The position numbers and the translations under genes were made by a program. The notes beneath the pieces were generated by a model that did no database searches, was not told the origin of the DNA, and saw only the letters and a program-made list of their open reading frames with translations. Of a stretch of DNA of 44,931 nucleotides, positions 43,061 through 44,931 are shown one piece after another. Location of the stretch: positions 1-44,931 of the forward strand of contig SHYW01000032.1 in NCBI GenBank assembly GCA_009692615.1, written 5' to 3'. The first letter of the stretch is position 1, and each line of letters starts with the position of its first letter. This DNA is from Deltaproteobacteria bacterium (lineage in GTDB: Bacteria; Desulfobacterota; Binatia; UBA9968).

Positions 43061-44863
43061 CAGGGTTTGCTCGAAATCGAAATCCTCATCCACCTCCGGC
43101 GGGGCAACGCCCACGTAGCGACCCGGCGTGAGACTCCAGTCGGCGGATTCAATTTCCTTTCGGTCCACCAGCTTCACCAGTCCGGGCACATCCACTAGTT
43201 TCGCGTCAGGAAAGCGCGAGAGCAGCCAGTGCGCCTGCCGCTCGAAGTAGGCGGCGGCCTTGAGTTGTTCCACCGTCTCCCTGCGCCGCGCGTCCAGTTC
43301 CTTCTCCAGCCTGCCAATGGCGCGACCGTCCCAGGCTTCGTGCTCCTTCGCGTTGGCGTCCTTCTCCGTTGCGTCCACGACCCGCGCCGCGAGTTTGAAA
43401 ACCAGGTCAACGTCTTTGACTAAGTCGCGGCATGCGGTGGCGAGTTCGTCCAAATCGGCGAGCAGTTTCTTCTGCGCGGACAGTTTCGAGTCGCACGACT
43501 TCTTCCAATCCTTGGCGATACGCGCCGTCCATTTGTCCAGCGCCGCGAAACAGGACTTCGCCGCGTCGTCGCGCTCTTTCACGAATTCGCGCAACGGCGA
43601 GTCTTTGGGCAGCGTTTTTAGGAACGGCACAGTGGCATTCACCAGTGCCTCGTAACTCTGGCGGAACGCGGTGGCTTTGTCCGCGATGGCGGAGGCTTCT
43701 GTCAACGTGCGTTCCAAATGTTGTTGGACGAGCGCGATGAAACGCTCGGATTGCCCGCGATACAGCCAGACTATGGAGGTGAGGTTGGCCAACTGTTCCG
43801 GCGAGAAATCGTAAATCTTGCGTGTGACCTTCCGATAAATGTTCCGCGCGTCAATCATCAACACCTTATCGCGACCCTCTGCGGGCTTGCCCTTGTCGAA
43901 GTGCCACAACTCGCACGGCACGGTGCGGGTATAGAAGAAGTTGGAGCGGATGGAAATCATCACGTCCACCGCACCCGTCTCGACAATTTTGCGGCGGACT
44001 TCGGCCTCACCATGCCCGGCGCTGCTGGCCTGCGACGACATGACAAATCCGGCGCGGCCAGTCTTATTCAGATAGCTCCAGAAGTAGGAAATCCACAGGT
44101 AATTGCCGTTGGAGACTTTCTTCTCCTTGTTCACACCCGGCAGACCGAACGGCAACCGGCGGTCGTCTTTCACCTTCTCGGCGTCCACCTTGTCCACGTT
44201 GAACGGCGGATTGGCCATGACGAAGTCGCACTTGCCGAACAGTTCGTGCGGGTCTTCGTAAAACGTGTTGGCCTCGACGATGTCGCCCTCCAACGCATGG
44301 ACGGCGAGATTCATTTTCGCGAGGCGCAGGTTGCTGGTCTTGGCTTCCTGGCCGAAGAAGGTCGCCCGGTGCGTCGCGCTTTGGCCGCGTTGCTCGATAA
44401 AGTAGCTGGACTGAACGAACATACCGCCCGAGCCGCAGGCGGGATCGAACACCGTACCGTGGTCTGGCTCGATGACGTTGACGATGGTCTGAACCAGCGA
44501 AGGCGGGGTGAAGAACTCGCCGTTGTCCTGGGCACCCTGCATGGCGAACTTCATCAGGAAGTATTCGTTGATGCGCCCGAACACATCGCCGCTGGCGGTG
44601 CGCAGCGTCTCGCTGTCGAAAACGCGGAGCAGGTCTTCGAGCAGGGAGTTCTCGAACTTGGTGTATTCCTTGGGGAGTTGATTGAGCAGCGGCTCGAAGT
44701 CGCGCTCGATGGCGTCCATCGCCTTGACGAGTGCGTCACCCAGATTCGCTCCTTTTGGCAACGCTATCAACGTATCGTAGCGGGCTTGTTGTAGCAAAGT
44801 GATTATGTCAGGGGTTAACGGCAACGTAATTATGTCAGGGTGGAAGGATGACAACCCTGACAA
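42968..44863 (-). CDS. hsdM: Type I restriction enzyme, methylation subunit (HsdM), 5' end replaced by an insertion sequence
   Basis: An N6-adenine methyltransferase subunit. SAM motif I is DPACGSGGMF (140-149) and catalytic motif IV NPPF (218-221), counted over the open frame; EFFTPPSLVQTIVNVIEPDH and a long helical C-terminal part (about 430-560) follow. Family similarity begins only at ARYDTLIALPKG (about residue 27). Intact relatives have roughly 90-100 further residues before this point, forming the N-terminal helical domain that holds the subunits together. The residues ahead of ARYD (HPDIITLPLTPDIITLLQQ) are read from the end of the insertion sequence, and the frame opens with TTG, so this is not the native start; the first ATG inside is at 44719. 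Expression and activity are doubtful, though the catalytic core is intact. Confidence 0.85.
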   Translation of the reverse strand: MSGLSSFHPDIITLPLTPDIITLLQQARYDTLIALPKGANLGDALVKAMDAIERDFEPLLNQLPKEYTKFENSLLEDLLRVFDSETLRTASGDVFGRINEYFLMKFAMQGAQDNGEFFTPPSLVQTIVNVIEPDHGTVFDPACGSGGMFVQSSYFIEQRGQSATHRATFFGQEAKTSNLRLAKMNLAVHALEGDIVEANTFYEDPHELFGKCDFVMANPPFNVDKVDAEKVKDDRRLPFGLPGVNKEKKVSNGNYLWISYFWSYLNKTGRAGFVMSSQASSAGHGEAEVRRKIVETGAVDVMISIRSNFFYTRTVPCELWHFDKGKPAEGRDKVLMIDARNIYRKVTRKIYDFSPEQLANLTSIVWLYRGQSERFIALVQQHLERTLTEASAIADKATAFRQSYEALVNATVPFLKTLPKDSPLREFVKERDDAAKSCFAALDKWTARIAKDWKKSCDSKLSAQKKLLADLDELATACRDLVKDVDLVFKLAARVVDATEKDANAKEHEAWDGRAIGRLEKELDARRRETVEQLKAAAYFERQAHWLLSRFPDAKLVDVPGLVKLVDRKEIESADWSLTPGRYVGVAPPEVDEDFDFEQTLGDIHVELADLNKEAATLAKTIQENFDGLGI

Positions 44864-44931
44864 TGAAAGACGAGAAACGACTAGACGTAATTCAACGAGT
44901 ATATCGCAGCGAGATCACCGTGGTTGAGGCC
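44796..44931 (+). mobile_element. Left end of an insertion sequence (ISNCY-like), continuing beyond the window
   Basis: HsdM similarity stops at about 44785 and the remaining bases show an IS end: ATTATGTCAGGG at 44802-44813 is repeated at 44829-44840, 27 bases apart, as for terminal and subterminal transposase-binding sites, and the transposase gene starts 23 bases later. The exact boundary (about 44793-44802) and any target duplication cannot be fixed because the other end is outside. Confidence 0.65.
44863..44931 (+). CDS. Transposase, N-terminal fragment (ISNCY-like), runs off the window
   Basis: Only 23 codons are inside: MKDEKRLDVIQRVYRSEITV then VEA. This is the start of the helix-turn-helix domain found in ISNCY-type integrase-like transposases, which typically continue with a recognition helix and a DDE catalytic domain. 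An in-frame ATG five codons earlier (44848) is an alternative start. It points away from hsdM, whose 5' part it has replaced. Confidence 0.65.
   Translation, partial: MKDEKRLDVIQRVYRSEITVVEA

Noticed and set aside
43718-44794. Long plus-strand open frame (358 codons) opposite hsdM
   Set aside because: It is antisense to the methyltransferase core, whose motifs are clear; its translation has no recognisable domain and reflects codon bias of the opposite strand.

Overview
The window looks like chromosomal DNA of an uncultivated, moderately GC-rich soil or groundwater bacterium. The gene stock (many periplasmic substrate-binding proteins beside amidohydrolase, thiamine-diphosphate, VOC and nitroreductase enzymes, a FumA-type class I fumarase, an smc-ftsY pair) recalls the 'Deltaproteobacteria'/Binatota/Rokubacteria-like metagenome lineages. 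This is judged from gene flavour, not from a marker tree. I found no rRNA, tRNA or CRISPR array.

Region 1 (1-4453): a decayed carboxymuconolactone decarboxylase remnant, a repeat-filled gap, an AAA+ ATPase with a bicupin dioxygenase-like gene, and an exported M20 peptidase. Region 2 (4457-13313, minus strand): a long closely spaced run reading, in transcription order, helical hypothetical, 14-TM MFS exporter, cupredoxin-like lipoprotein, alpha/beta hydrolase, 12-TM MFS transporter, YfcG-like glutathione transferase, (repeat), ThDP enzyme, NMT1-type binding protein, secreted single-HKD phospholipase D-like nuclease. Region 3 (13490-25081): a TAXI-type binding protein without signal peptide, an amidohydrolase/binding-protein pair, a repeat-domain lipoprotein, class I fumarase divergent from a Fe(III)-type binding protein, then molybdopterin enzyme, VOC protein and nitroreductase on the plus strand. 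No transporter permease or ATPase accompanies any of the four binding proteins. The gaps are occupied by several families of long palindromic repeats, one of them a nested island at 20422-20748.

Region 4 (25346-36491) is housekeeping: RNase G, an HNH endonuclease, smc, ftsY, an IscA/ErpA-type Fe-S carrier, a medium-chain dehydrogenase that probably starts at CTG, rsmD, coaD and a class I aminotransferase.

Region 5 (36583-44931, minus strand) is a type I restriction-modification operon of unusual composition: hsdM, a DUF1016/YhcG-type PD-(D/E)XK gene, a 35-codon duplicate of the hsdM 3' tail, hsdS, a small BglII-like PD-(D/E)XK gene interrupted by an in-frame amber codon, and hsdR, all overlapping or a few bases apart. 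The 5' end of hsdM is cut off by an insertion sequence whose transposase (ISNCY-like N-terminus) runs out of the window. This is the most distinctive part of the window: a composite defence island that appears to have been assembled by insertion of a nuclease cassette and then to be decaying.
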